From positions 248,001 to 312,000 of the forward strand of contig NZ_JACVBX010000004.1 of NCBI RefSeq assembly GCF_014852585.1: a DNA stretch of 64,000 nt, in the 5' to 3' direction. A program made the translations under genes and the position numbers. This DNA is from Pseudomonas sp. PDM18 (GTDB lineage Bacteria > Pseudomonadota > Gammaproteobacteria > Pseudomonadales > Pseudomonadaceae). Positions 54,420-61,693 of the stretch are shown here, piece after piece; within the stretch, counting starts at the first letter, position 1, and the number at the start of each line of letters is the position of its first letter. The notes beneath the pieces are model-generated. The model saw only the letters and a program-made list of their open reading frames with translations. It was not told the origin of the DNA and searched no databases.

Positions 54420-55268
54420 ATGCCCAGCCCGTCGTTCCTCCTGCGCAGCCTGCCGTTGTCGCTCGGCCTGCTGGCCGCCGCCAATGCCGGTGCGGCCGAC
54501 CAGGATCAACTGCTCGAAGCCATCAACGCCTACCGCGGCGACGTGCAGTCCTGCGGCGGCCAGGCCTCCCAGGTGCTGCCGCCGCTGTCGCCGGACCCGC
54601 GCCTGGCGCTGCCGGCTTCGGCGGGGGAGTGGAAGTCAGCGCTGAACCAGGCCGGCTACCCGATGAGCAGCGTGCGCATGCTCAGCCTCACCGGCCCTCG
54701 CGACGTGACCGCCGCCATGAAGGCGCTGCAGGAGAGCTTCTGCCAGGTGTTGTTGGACCCACAGTTCGTCGATGTCGGCATCGTCCGCGAGGGTGATGAC
54801 TGGCGCGTGCTGCTCGGCCGCCCGCTGCTGCAGGGCAAGCTGGGCACCTGGGAAGCCGAAGGCCAGCAACTGTTGCAGGCGATCAACGCGGCACGCGGCA
54901 AGGGCCGCCAGTGCGGCGGCCAGGCATTCGGCCCGGCCGCTGCGCTGAGCTGGAACGCCACCCTGGGCGGCACCGCCGAAGCCCACAGTCGCGACATGGC
55001 CAACAACAACTATTTCGACCACAAGGGCCGCGACGGCAGCACGCCGGGCGACCGCGCGGAACTGGACGGCTACGCCGGCCAGCGCATCGGCGAGAACATC
55101 GCCGCAGGCCAGGGCAACGCACAGAAGGTGGTGGACAGCTGGCTGGCCAGCCCCGGCCATTGCGCCAACCTGATGAACCCGCAGTACAGCGAACTGGGCG
55201 CGGCCTACGCGGCGGACCCGAAGAGCGATGCGGGCATCTACTGGACGGCCATGTTCGGCTCGCCCTGA
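54420..55268 (+). CDS. Exported tandem CAP-like domain protein
   Basis: Secreted protein of 282 residues with a signal peptide (about 1-25, SLGLLAAANAGA). Two related halves follow: DQLLEAINAYRGDVQSCGGQ (about 29-48) is repeated as QQLLQAINAARGKGRQCGGQ (about 143-162). The second half is a full bacterial CAP/SCP domain with HSRDMANNNYFDHKGRDG, GENIAAGQG and SPGHCANLMNPQYSELG. The first half lacks those motifs and is a degenerate copy. Function unknown. ATG 54420 was chosen ahead of the signal peptide; the longer frame runs through the ABM gene. Confidence 0.85.
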   Translation: MPSPSFLLRSLPLSLGLLAAANAGAADQDQLLEAINAYRGDVQSCGGQASQVLPPLSPDPRLALPASAGEWKSALNQAGYPMSSVRMLSLTGPRDVTAAMKALQESFCQVLLDPQFVDVGIVREGDDWRVLLGRPLLQGKLGTWEAEGQQLLQAINAARGKGRQCGGQAFGPAAALSWNATLGGTAEAHSRDMANNNYFDHKGRDGSTPGDRAELDGYAGQRIGENIAAGQGNAQKVVDSWLASPGHCANLMNPQYSELGAAYAADPKSDAGIYWTAMFGSP

Positions 55269-55272
55269 GCCG

Positions 55273-55794
55273 TCATCGACCGCCGCTGACGGCGTCAGCC
55301 TCGCCGCCCTGGCGCTTCACCTTCGCCGCGAGGATGGCCGACTCGACCGCCGCCAGCGTGCCCGAGGCCGCGGGAAGTTCGAGCACGCGGCTCTCGGCGA
55401 GGGTGGAGACGCGCTCGCCGCTGTCCAGGGTGAATTCCACGAACGCCAGGTGCTCGGACCAGGAGCGGTAGCGCCGCACCATGAACAGGCTGTGGCGGCT
55501 GCGTACCGAGCTGATCTTCTCCAGGGCGATCTTCCGGTGGCTTTCCTGGCCGCACAGCACCAGTTCACCCTTGTCGATGAAGGCCGGTTCCGCCTTCGAC
55601 ACCCGCCGCCACTCCACGGCGAAGCGCCCGCCGAGCAGCAGCAGGCAGAGGGGCAGGGCGGAGAACAGGGGAACGACGCCGCTGAACATCTTGATCAGCG
55701 TGAAGGCGGCCATCGCCAGCAGGATCAGCAGCGTGGCGGCGCGGTAGAAATGGACGTTGTCGAACTCGGTCTGCGGCAAGAACCGGACTTCCAT
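55273..55794 (-). CDS. Membrane protein with two N-terminal helices, unknown function
   Basis: Protein of 173 residues. Two closely spaced hydrophobic segments (about 21-37 and 41-58: LLILLAMAAFTLIKMF, VVPLFSALPLCLLLLGG) are followed by a cytoplasmic beta-rich domain, about 65-150, that resembles a PH-like fold (IDKGELVLCGQESHRKIALE). No family recognised. The start was placed at ATG 55794 (MEVRFLPQTEFDNVHFYRAA), with CAGG a few bases upstream; the longer frame has no ribosome site. It converges on the CAP gene with 4 bases between. Confidence 0.6.
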   Translation of the reverse strand: MEVRFLPQTEFDNVHFYRAATLLILLAMAAFTLIKMFSGVVPLFSALPLCLLLLGGRFAVEWRRVSKAEPAFIDKGELVLCGQESHRKIALEKISSVRSRHSLFMVRRYRSWSEHLAFVEFTLDSGERVSTLAESRVLELPAASGTLAAVESAILAAKVKRQGGEADAVSGGR

Positions 55795-55976
55795 GTACCT
55801 GTTTCCTCGGCGACTGCAAAACATTTCCCAGCCAGACGTTTTAGCAGACCAGGCCATGCTTGCCACGCGAGACCGGTCACGCTACGGGCGACGCGCAAAA
55901 GAAAAACCGGCGCCTGGGCGCCGGTCTTTCGTGTGTAGCTGCGGGAACCGGAGTCAGTTCCCGGCTGACCTGCCAC

Positions 55977-56813
55977 TCAGTGCGGCTGGTTCAGGGTCAG
56001 GCGCATGTGACGGTTCACATCCTTGTACAGCAGGTAGCGGAAGCGACCGGGTCCACCGGAGTAGCAGGCTTGCGGGCAGAACGCGCGCAGCCACATGAAG
56101 TCGCCGGCTTCCACTTCGACCCAGTCCTGGTTCAGGCGGTACACCGCCTTGCCTTCCAGCACGTACAGGCCGTGCTCCATCACGTGGGTCTCGGCGAACG
56201 GAATCACGCCGCCCGGCTCGAAGTTCACGATGTTCACGTGCATGTCGTGGCGCATGTCGGCCATATCGACGAAGCGGGTGGTGCTCCAGCGGCCTTCGGT
56301 GTCCGGCATCACCTTCGGCTCGATGTCCTGCTCGTTGGTGACGAAGGCTTCGGGCAGCGGTACGCCGTCGACTTTCTGGTAGTGCTTGCGGATCCAGTGG
56401 AAGCGGGTGTGCTGGCCGCTGGTGTTGCGCACCTTGTAGTCGGCGCCCGGCGGAATGAACGCATAGCCGCCCGGCTGCATCTTGTGCACTTCACCCTGGA
56501 GGGTCAGGGTCAACTCGCCTTCGACGATGAACAGCACCGCTTCGGCGTTGATGTCCTGCTCGGGCTTGTCGCTGCCGCCCTGGGGCGCGAGCTCGACGAT
56601 GTACTGCGAGAAAGTCTCGGCGAAGCCCGACAGCGGGCGGGCGATGACCCACATGCGCATGTTGTCCCAGAAGGGCAGGTGGCTGGTGACGATGTCACGC
56701 ATCACGCCCTTGGGGATCACGGCATAGGCTTCGGTGAACATGGCGCGGTCGGTGAGCAGCTCGGTCTGTGCCGGGTGCCCGCCGTGCGGCGCGTAATAAG
56801 TGGATTTGGCCAT
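55977..56813 (-). CDS. allE: (S)-ureidoglycine aminohydrolase
   Basis: Bicupin enzyme of 278 residues that converts (S)-ureidoglycine to ureidoglycolate and ammonia in allantoin breakdown. The C-terminal cupin has VIPFAETHVMEHGLYVLEGK (metal-binding Glu/His set) and GDFMWLRAFCPQACY; the N-terminal cupin has EAVLFIVEGELTLTLQG. These match AllE/YlbA. ATG 56813 (MAKSTYYAPHGGHPAQTELL) has GAGG 9 bases ahead, better than ATG 56828. A LysR gene lies upstream on the same strand. No other allantoin genes are in the window. Confidence 0.9.
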   Translation of the reverse strand: MAKSTYYAPHGGHPAQTELLTDRAMFTEAYAVIPKGVMRDIVTSHLPFWDNMRMWVIARPLSGFAETFSQYIVELAPQGGSDKPEQDINAEAVLFIVEGELTLTLQGEVHKMQPGGYAFIPPGADYKVRNTSGQHTRFHWIRKHYQKVDGVPLPEAFVTNEQDIEPKVMPDTEGRWSTTRFVDMADMRHDMHVNIVNFEPGGVIPFAETHVMEHGLYVLEGKAVYRLNQDWVEVEAGDFMWLRAFCPQACYSGGPGRFRYLLYKDVNRHMRLTLNQPH

Positions 56814-57000
56814 GGGGTAATTCCTCATTGTTGTCTTGCTGCCCGGCGCGTGCGGCGCCGTGGTGAGCAATTGGTGCAGAGCGGCGCGCTGTCGGTGCGC
56901 TGGCCGTCGCTGGAAACCACGATATCCAGCGGCGTGTTCATGCACAAATTAAATGTTGGAATCCGCTGTATTCAATTATTGAATGCTACGACGGTGGCGC

Positions 57001-57885
57001 TCAGCCTTTCGTGTCCTGCGCCAGAACCCGCGCCAGCACCCGCGCCAGTTCCTTTACCATCGGGTCCACCGCCGGCCGGTGCAGCATCGCCACCTCGAAC
57101 ACGTCCACCGAGGGTAGCCCGATATTCTTCGGCAGCACGGCGTGCTCCGTCGTTACCGCGCGCTGTGGCAGCAGGCCGATGCCCATGCCGTCGGCGATGG
57201 CCGACTGGATGCCGGACAGGCTCGAACTGGTGAAACTGATATGCCAGCGCCGGCCGATGGACTCCAGGGCGGCGATCATCTCGTCGCGATACACCCCGCG
57301 CGGTGGGAAGGTGACGATGGGCAGCGGGTCCAGTTCGATGCAGGCGTTCTTCGCGCTATCCACCCAACGCGTCTTCTCCGGCCAGCAGGCCACCGCCTCG
57401 CGGGCGTTCTGCCGCTGCTTGAGCAGCACCAGGTCCAGCTCGCCGCGGTCATAGCTGGCGGACAGATCACGGCTCAGCCCGCTGGTGACTTCCAGCTTCA
57501 CCTGCGGATAGCGGCGGTTGAACGCAGCCAGTTGCTCGGTAGTGCGCCCGGTGGCGAAGTCGTCCGGCACACCGATGCGCACCGTCAGCGCCACGGTGGC
57601 GCCGGAAAGCGCCTCGACCATCTCATCATTCAATGCCAGCAGACGCCGGGCGTAGCCCAGCAGCGTGTCGCCGGCATCGGTGGGCAGCACATCGCGGTTG
57701 CCGCGCTCGAGCAGGCGACGCCCGGCCATCTCCTCCAGCCGGCGGATCTTCTGGCTGACGGTAGATTGGGTCGAATGCAGACGTGTGGCGGCCGTGGTGA
57801 AACTGCCGCAATCGGCCACCGTGACGATAGCGCGGAGCAGGTCGAGGTCGAAGAGGCGGGTATTCGGTTTATCACTGTCGTTCAT
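57001..57885 (-). CDS. LysR-family regulator upstream of allE
   Basis: LysR-type regulator of 294 residues: HTH at 10-70 (LLRAIVTVADCGSFTTAATR, STQSTVSQKIRRLEE) and effector domain from about 95. It is encoded on the same strand as allE, 188 bases ahead of it, so it is a likely regulator of allE or of genes elsewhere. The start MNDSDKPNTRLFDLDLL has no visible Shine-Dalgarno; instead one arm of a 9-bp inverted repeat ends one base before the ATG. Confidence 0.88.
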   Translation of the reverse strand: MNDSDKPNTRLFDLDLLRAIVTVADCGSFTTAATRLHSTQSTVSQKIRRLEEMAGRRLLERGNRDVLPTDAGDTLLGYARRLLALNDEMVEALSGATVALTVRIGVPDDFATGRTTEQLAAFNRRYPQVKLEVTSGLSRDLSASYDRGELDLVLLKQRQNAREAVACWPEKTRWVDSAKNACIELDPLPIVTFPPRGVYRDEMIAALESIGRRWHISFTSSSLSGIQSAIADGMGIGLLPQRAVTTEHAVLPKNIGLPSVDVFEVAMLHRPAVDPMVKELARVLARVLAQDTKG

Positions 57886-57886
57886 G

Positions 57887-57916
57887 GCGGTATCGGAAAT
57901 CTGAATGCGATACCGC
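57887..57916. promoter_or_regulatory. Inverted repeat adjoining the LysR start codon
   Basis: GCGGTATCG (57887-57895) and CGATACCGC (57908-57916) are perfect 9-base arms 12 bases apart, ending one base before the ATG at 57885. It may be the autoregulatory operator or a 5' hairpin covering the ribosome site. Confidence 0.6.
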
Positions 57917-57967
57917 TTTCTAGCAGCTCAGCCCGAGCCCCGGCAAATCATCTGGCGCTGCCGACGC

Positions 57968-58240
57968 TCAGAAGTCGACTGTCTTCGCCCAGGGATCGCT
58001 GACGCTGCTGCCGCGACGGTCGCCCTTGCGGCGGTCCTCTTCGAAGCGAATGGTTTGTCGTCGATCGGCGCTGCAACGGCGCTCGTTGTGGCGGGTGTCG
58101 ATCTGGAACTTGGCCTTGGGCTTGGCCGGCATCGCCGCAATAGGCACAGCGGCGGGTTCCATGGGAACCAGGCTGAGTTCGTCACTGTTCAGGTCATCGA
58201 AGTTGAAATCACTGAGGTTGAAATCGTCGTCGAGATTCAT
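57968..58240 (-). CDS. Small hypothetical protein with acidic head and Arg-rich tail
   Basis: Protein of 90 residues. The N-terminus repeats acidic aromatic units (MNLDDDFNLSDFNFDDLNSD), the middle is Pro/Ala-rich, and the C-terminus is highly basic with repeated ERR/DRR units (NERRCSADRRQT and EEDRRKGDRRG). No family recognised; charge-block layouts like this often mean protein or nucleic-acid contact. ATG 58240 was chosen because GGAG lies 9 bases upstream; in-frame ATG 58255 is the alternative. Confidence 0.55.
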   Translation of the reverse strand: MNLDDDFNLSDFNFDDLNSDELSLVPMEPAAVPIAAMPAKPKAKFQIDTRHNERRCSADRRQTIRFEEDRRKGDRRGSSVSDPWAKTVDF

Positions 58241-58352
58241 CACGCGTCGCTCCACTGCAATACCCTCAGAGGTGAGCGTAGAAGCGTAGTGGCGTTGCGC
58301 TTTGGCAGCCGACGGAGTGCACGTCGGACGTGGCCTGCTGCGTGATCCCCAT

Positions 58353-58574
58353 TCAATCCAGCCAGCTATGCCACGCCAAACGGATCGCGCCGTCCTGCAG
58401 GGGCAGTAGGGTCAGGTTGGGTGCCTGGCGCAGGTCGGTGACCAGTTGGCTCCAGGCGGCGGAGTCGTCGCTGGGTTCACGGCGCAGGGTGATGCCGAGG
58501 TTCTTCAGGGTGGTCGGGTCTGCCAGCAGGGCGTTCACGCGGGCGGACAGCTGGTTGTAGGTTGCGGCGTGCAT
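58353..58574 (-). CDS. DUF1654-family protein under a LexA-type box
   Basis: Protein of 73 residues: MHAATYNQLSARVNALLADP, RREPSDDSAAWSQLVTDLRQ and the C-terminal LLPLQDGAIRLAWHSWLD, which fit the Pseudomonas DUF1654 family. Function unknown. The start ATG 58574 is preceded by GGAGGCCTCCC. A perfect 16-bp LexA-type site lies 43 bases upstream, so expression is probably induced by DNA damage. Confidence 0.75.
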   Translation of the reverse strand: MHAATYNQLSARVNALLADPTTLKNLGITLRREPSDDSAAWSQLVTDLRQAPNLTLLPLQDGAIRLAWHSWLD

Positions 58575-58616
58575 GGGAGGCCTCCGGTTCGGGGTGGATG
58601 GAAATACTGTATGTAA

Positions 58617-58632
58617 ATACAGTATTTCTTGT
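58617..58632. promoter_or_regulatory. LexA (SOS) box
   Basis: CTGTATGTAAATACAG fits the proteobacterial LexA consensus CTGT-N8-ACAG perfectly and is 43 bases upstream of the DUF1654 start codon. Confidence 0.85.
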
Positions 58633-58848
58633 AAAGGCCTGGATGATCGTTGGTAGGCTGATTTCTGAAGGACGTGAAATCGGGGGCTCTGGGGCGGTGC
58701 TTGGAGTGATCGTCGGCGTTTGCTCAGCGGCGCAGCCCCTGGGAGCCGTGGGTTTGCGGGGTGTCTTGTTATCGTTCTGAAAATGGAACGCTAGAAGTGA
58801 ATTTTGCCATCTGGTGGATCAAGGGTGTCGAATTTAATCTTTGTTCCA

Positions 58849-58865
58849 TGCAGTGACGCACTGCA
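58849..58865. promoter_or_regulatory. Palindrome upstream of ycaC
   Basis: TGCAGTGACGCACTGCA: perfect 7-base arms around ACG, 60 bases ahead of the ycaC start codon. Candidate operator for an unidentified regulator. Confidence 0.55.
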
Positions 58866-58925
58866 AACGAGTCCAAACCTTCCGGCCCAGCCGGCACCCA
58901 CTGAAAGCAAATCGAGGATTTCACC

Positions 58926-59555
58926 ATGACCAACGCCACCTACAACCGCCTGGACAAAGACAACGCCGCCGTACTGCTGGTCGACCACCAGGCTGGTCTG
59001 CTCTCGCTGGTCCGCGACATCGATCCGGACAAGTTCAAGAACAACGTGCTGGCGCTGGGTGACCTTGCCAAATTCTTCAACCTGCCGACCATCCTCACCA
59101 CCAGCTTCGAAACCGGCCCCAACGGCCCGCTGGTTCCCGAGCTGAAGGCACAGTTCCCGGACGCGCCGTACATCGCCCGTCCCGGCCAGATCAACGCCTG
59201 GGACAACGAAGACTTCGTGAAGGCAGTGAAGGCCACCGGCAAGAAGCAACTGATCATCGCCGGCGTGGTAACCGAGGTTTGCGTGGCGTTCCCGGCGCTG
59301 TCGGCGCTGGCGGAAGGTTTCGATGTGTTCGTGGTGGCGGATGCGTCCGGCACCTTTAACGAGATGACCCGCGACGCCGCCTGGCGCCGGATGGAAGCGG
59401 CCGGTGCGCAGCTGATGACCTGGTTCGGCGTGGCCTGTGAGTTGCACCGCGACTGGCGCAACGATATCGAAGGGCTGGCGGCGCTGTGCTCGAACCACAT
59501 TCCGGATTACCGGAACCTGATGACCAGCTACAACGCGTTTGCTGCTGGCAAGTAA
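58926..59555 (+). CDS. ycaC: YcaC-type isochorismatase-family hydrolase
   Basis: Cysteine hydrolase of 209 residues in the isochorismatase superfamily. The catalytic triad is visible: Asp in VLLVDHQAGLL, Lys in VKAVKATGKKQLIIAGV, and Cys in GVVTEVCVAFPALSA. The C-terminal FGVACELHRDWRNDIEGLAA is typical of YcaC, an octameric enzyme of uncertain substrate. ATG 58926 follows GAGGATTTCACC. A strong terminator lies 16 bases after the stop. Confidence 0.93.
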   Translation: MTNATYNRLDKDNAAVLLVDHQAGLLSLVRDIDPDKFKNNVLALGDLAKFFNLPTILTTSFETGPNGPLVPELKAQFPDAPYIARPGQINAWDNEDFVKAVKATGKKQLIIAGVVTEVCVAFPALSALAEGFDVFVVADASGTFNEMTRDAAWRRMEAAGAQLMTWFGVACELHRDWRNDIEGLAALCSNHIPDYRNLMTSYNAFAAGK

Positions 59556-59570
59556 GCGGTTGCTGAAATG

Positions 59571-59604
59571 AAAACCGGAGCCTCCTTTGGGGGCTCCGGT
59601 TTTT
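59571..59604 (+). terminator. Intrinsic terminator of ycaC
   Basis: AAAACCGGAGCC - loop - GGCTCCGGTTTTT: a 9-bp GC stem extended by A-T pairs, with T-run. The A-run on the other side makes it usable in both directions. Confidence 0.92.
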
Positions 59605-59695
59605 GGCGTTGCGAGTTTGCATGGTGCTCCTACTGGGGAATACCGAGCACCGGAGGGGAAGCAGAGCGATGGGTATTGCTCCGCTCCACACCATC

Positions 59696-60163
59696 CTACG
59701 TCATGCTCTTCGGCCCGAGGCTCAGCTCGGGCCAACTCTGGTATGGCACCCAGGCCACGCCCTGCCACTTCAATACCGGCAACGTCGTCGTCCCTCGCAG
59801 GACCTCGCGTCTCGGCTTGCCGGAATCCACCCGATGCGGGTCCCGCAACGCCGGAATCACATGCAGGGACAACCATTGACGGATGCTGCGGTTCTCCGGG
59901 TGGAAATACAGGATCAGCGCCGCATACACCGCGGACTCGCTGAGGAGTAGTTCATTGACGTAATCGCCGCTGCCATCGCCCACCCGGGCGCGGCGGAATT
60001 GGTCGTCGTTCAGGTTGCGCTCCACGCGTTCGGCCAACCACGGAGCGCCGATCAGCCGGCTCAGGTCGTGGGCGCAGAACCAGCACTGGCCCTCCAGCAG
60101 CACTGCGCGTAGCAGGCGCTTGTGGCGGATGAATTCGGTGGGGATCAGGAACTCTTCAGACAT
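59696..60163 (-). CDS. Bro-N domain (antirepressor-like) protein
   Basis: Protein of 155 residues with a Bro-N-like DNA-binding domain: RAVLLEGQCWFCAHDLSRLI, WLAERVERNL, ELLLSESAVYAALILYFHPE and FRQWLSLHVIPALR-like NRSIRQWLSLHVIPALRDPH. Bro-N proteins are typical of phages, but no phage genes surround this one. The start ATG 60163 overlaps the end of the transposase gene by 8 bases, so the pair is translationally coupled. C-terminal residues WQGVAWVPYQSWPEL are not part of a known domain. Confidence 0.75.
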   Translation of the reverse strand: MSEEFLIPTEFIRHKRLLRAVLLEGQCWFCAHDLSRLIGAPWLAERVERNLNDDQFRRARVGDGSGDYVNELLLSESAVYAALILYFHPENRSIRQWLSLHVIPALRDPHRVDSGKPRREVLRGTTTLPVLKWQGVAWVPYQSWPELSLGPKSMT

Positions 60164-60695
60164 GGCGTACCTCCGCCGCCCGCACATCCAGCGACACATC
60201 CCCCGCCCAGTCTTCGGTGTAAATGCCCTCGGCAACCGCCCGGCGAAAGGTGGAATACGGCCAATCCTTCACCGCCGTCACCAACCCATGTTTCACCGGG
60301 TTGATGTGGATGTAGTCGAAGTGCCGCTGGTAGTCCGTTTCATCACGGATCAGATGTTCCCAATAGCGCGGCTGCCAGATGCCGCGCTGGCTACGCATCT
60401 GTTGCTCGATGCTCCGTGGCTCTCCATGGGGAATGCGCCGCGCGAAACCGGATTTGATGACCTTCCAGCGCGTGGCGAAATCAGCGTCGCCCGGTGGTAG
60501 CGTCCACAGGCAGTGCATGTGTTCGGGCAGCACGATCCAGGCATCGATCTGGAAAGGGTGATTGCGTTTGGCCTGGGCGATGACGCGGCGCAGCAGATTG
60601 ATTTCCTGGGTCAGGAGACTGGAGCGGCGGTCACGTAGCGTGACCGTGAAGAAGTAGGTGCCACCCCGCACCCAGGCGCGTCGGTAGTTTGGCAT
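60156..60695 (-). CDS. rayT: REP-associated tyrosine transposase (RAYT)
   Basis: Y1-type transposase of 179 residues, related to IS200/IS605 TnpA and associated with REP repeats. The HUH motif is His59-Met-His61 in IVLPEHMHCLWTLP; GIWQPRYWEHLIRD (with Tyr111) and YIHINPVKHGLV (with Tyr128) are RAYT blocks, and one of these tyrosines should be the nucleophile. A REP hairpin lies 49 bases upstream of the start. The gene is followed by an overlapping Bro-N gene. It is a domesticated single-copy transposase in most Pseudomonas. Confidence 0.92.
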   Translation of the reverse strand: MPNYRRAWVRGGTYFFTVTLRDRRSSLLTQEINLLRRVIAQAKRNHPFQIDAWIVLPEHMHCLWTLPPGDADFATRWKVIKSGFARRIPHGEPRSIEQQMRSQRGIWQPRYWEHLIRDETDYQRHFDYIHINPVKHGLVTAVKDWPYSTFRRAVAEGIYTEDWAGDVSLDVRAAEVRHV

Positions 60696-60743
60696 TGGGT
60701 CCCTCCGAGCTCGGTTGGAGTCTGGAGGGTACCTTGGGGATTC

Positions 60744-60774
60744 GGCGGATAACGCGGGGCGTTATTCGCCCTAC
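60744..60774. repeat. REP element upstream of the RAYT gene
   Basis: GGCGGATAACGC - GGG - GCGTTATTCGCC then CTAC: same class as the copies at 27819-27894. A partial inverted copy, GTAGGGCA at 60793-60800, follows, after which base composition turns AT-rich. Confidence 0.85.
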
Positions 60775-60815
60775 AGGAATTTCAGCCTCTGCGTAGGGCA
60801 GAACTTGGGATGAGC

Positions 60816-61469
60816 TCAATTTTCTTGTATAGATAGGATGCGCTTTATAAGATTTTTTGCGTCTTCGGAATTTCCAATGGCCTGTGCTATTGCAACTAAT
60901 TCGACGAGAAGCCCATCTGTGTTGTGGTGTAGTATTTTTTTCTCTATTTTCCCTAGTCGAGAAATTAGTTTTTCTTCGGTCTTTCGCTCTTTTGTAGTTA
61001 AATGCACTCCTCCCTTTATGTTGGCTATATATTTTATAACTTCTCTTCTATTGAACTCCTTCCCGTCTACTACTCCGGATAAGGATGAGAGTAATTCGGT
61101 TATGGTAAATTTTCTGTCGAAAGGATATCCGTTTTCACGAATAGGAGGGGGTGGATTATTTCCTACAGGGGTGGAGCCTTTGTTTAGAATTGAACATGCG
61201 GAGTAGATTCCCCGAAAATTTGCCCCTCCTGCCAGTGCGTAAATTACTTTGTCCTTGTCGTTTCCTAATAATGCCGAGAGATCGACTGCAATTGCGGTAG
61301 GTTGAGCTGGTTCGCCTATAGCTCTCCAGGCGTTACCGTATGCGTTTTCCACTAATAATCTTCTAAGGACCGCCGAACCTCTACGTATCTCTGCGTTAGA
61401 TATTTCTGGACCCCATTGGAAAAGATATTCCAAATCTTCCGCAACAGTTATTAGTGCATCTCTATCCAT
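60816..61469 (-). CDS. AT-rich orphan protein, unknown function
   Basis: Protein of 217 residues with no recognised family. Predicted mostly helical: MDRDALITVAEDLEYLFQWG, a middle segment DLSALLGNDKDKVIYALAGG, a Pro-rich break (NNPPPPIRENG), and a C-terminal half rich in Lys/Glu (LTTKERKTEEKLISRLGKIE) that may form a coiled coil, ending LIKRILSIQEN. No signal peptide or membrane segment. The DNA is strikingly AT-rich compared with the rest of the window and codons end mostly in A or T, indicating recent transfer. Ribosome site weak (GCGAGAA). A defence or stress role is possible but only by analogy. Confidence 0.7.
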   Translation of the reverse strand: MDRDALITVAEDLEYLFQWGPEISNAEIRRGSAVLRRLLVENAYGNAWRAIGEPAQPTAIAVDLSALLGNDKDKVIYALAGGANFRGIYSACSILNKGSTPVGNNPPPPIRENGYPFDRKFTITELLSSLSGVVDGKEFNRREVIKYIANIKGGVHLTTKERKTEEKLISRLGKIEKKILHHNTDGLLVELVAIAQAIGNSEDAKNLIKRILSIQEN

Positions 61470-61581
61470 TTTGTTTCTCGCTAAATTATTCTGGACTTTG
61501 CGCGCTTGTCTTGATTGTGGGTGTTAAAATTCGGTGAGTCTAGAGCTGGGTGCCGTATTTTCGTTTCATATTAAAGATAAC

Positions 61582-61605
61582 AAAAAGCCCCGCACTAGGC
61601 GGGGC
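61582..61605 (-). terminator. Intrinsic terminator of nrdAB
   Basis: On the minus strand GCCCCGC - loop CTAGT - GCGGGGC followed by five T. It lies about 90 bases after the nrdB stop and separates nrdB from the AT-rich gene. Confidence 0.88.
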
Positions 61606-61693
61606 TCTTCGCTTTCTAATCACTGCCCCAACATTCCATTTCGGGTTACAGCGTTTCTAATGGTCTTGACTTGCGGTGGTGCTACTACTTCCG

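Larger units (their letters stand above)
58575..58925. other. Intergenic region between the DUF1654 gene and ycaC
   Basis: About 350 bases without a gene. It holds the LexA-type box (58617-58632) on the DUF1654 side and a 17-bp palindrome (58849-58865) on the ycaC side. Short frames in the middle (around 58640-58780) have no ribosome site or recognisable product. Confidence 0.7.

Noticed and set aside
59696-61620. A prophage remnant or integrative element suggested by Bro-N, transposase and AT-rich gene
   Set aside because: No integrase, no tRNA, no direct-repeat attachment sites and no phage structural genes are present; the RAYT/REP explanation is simpler.
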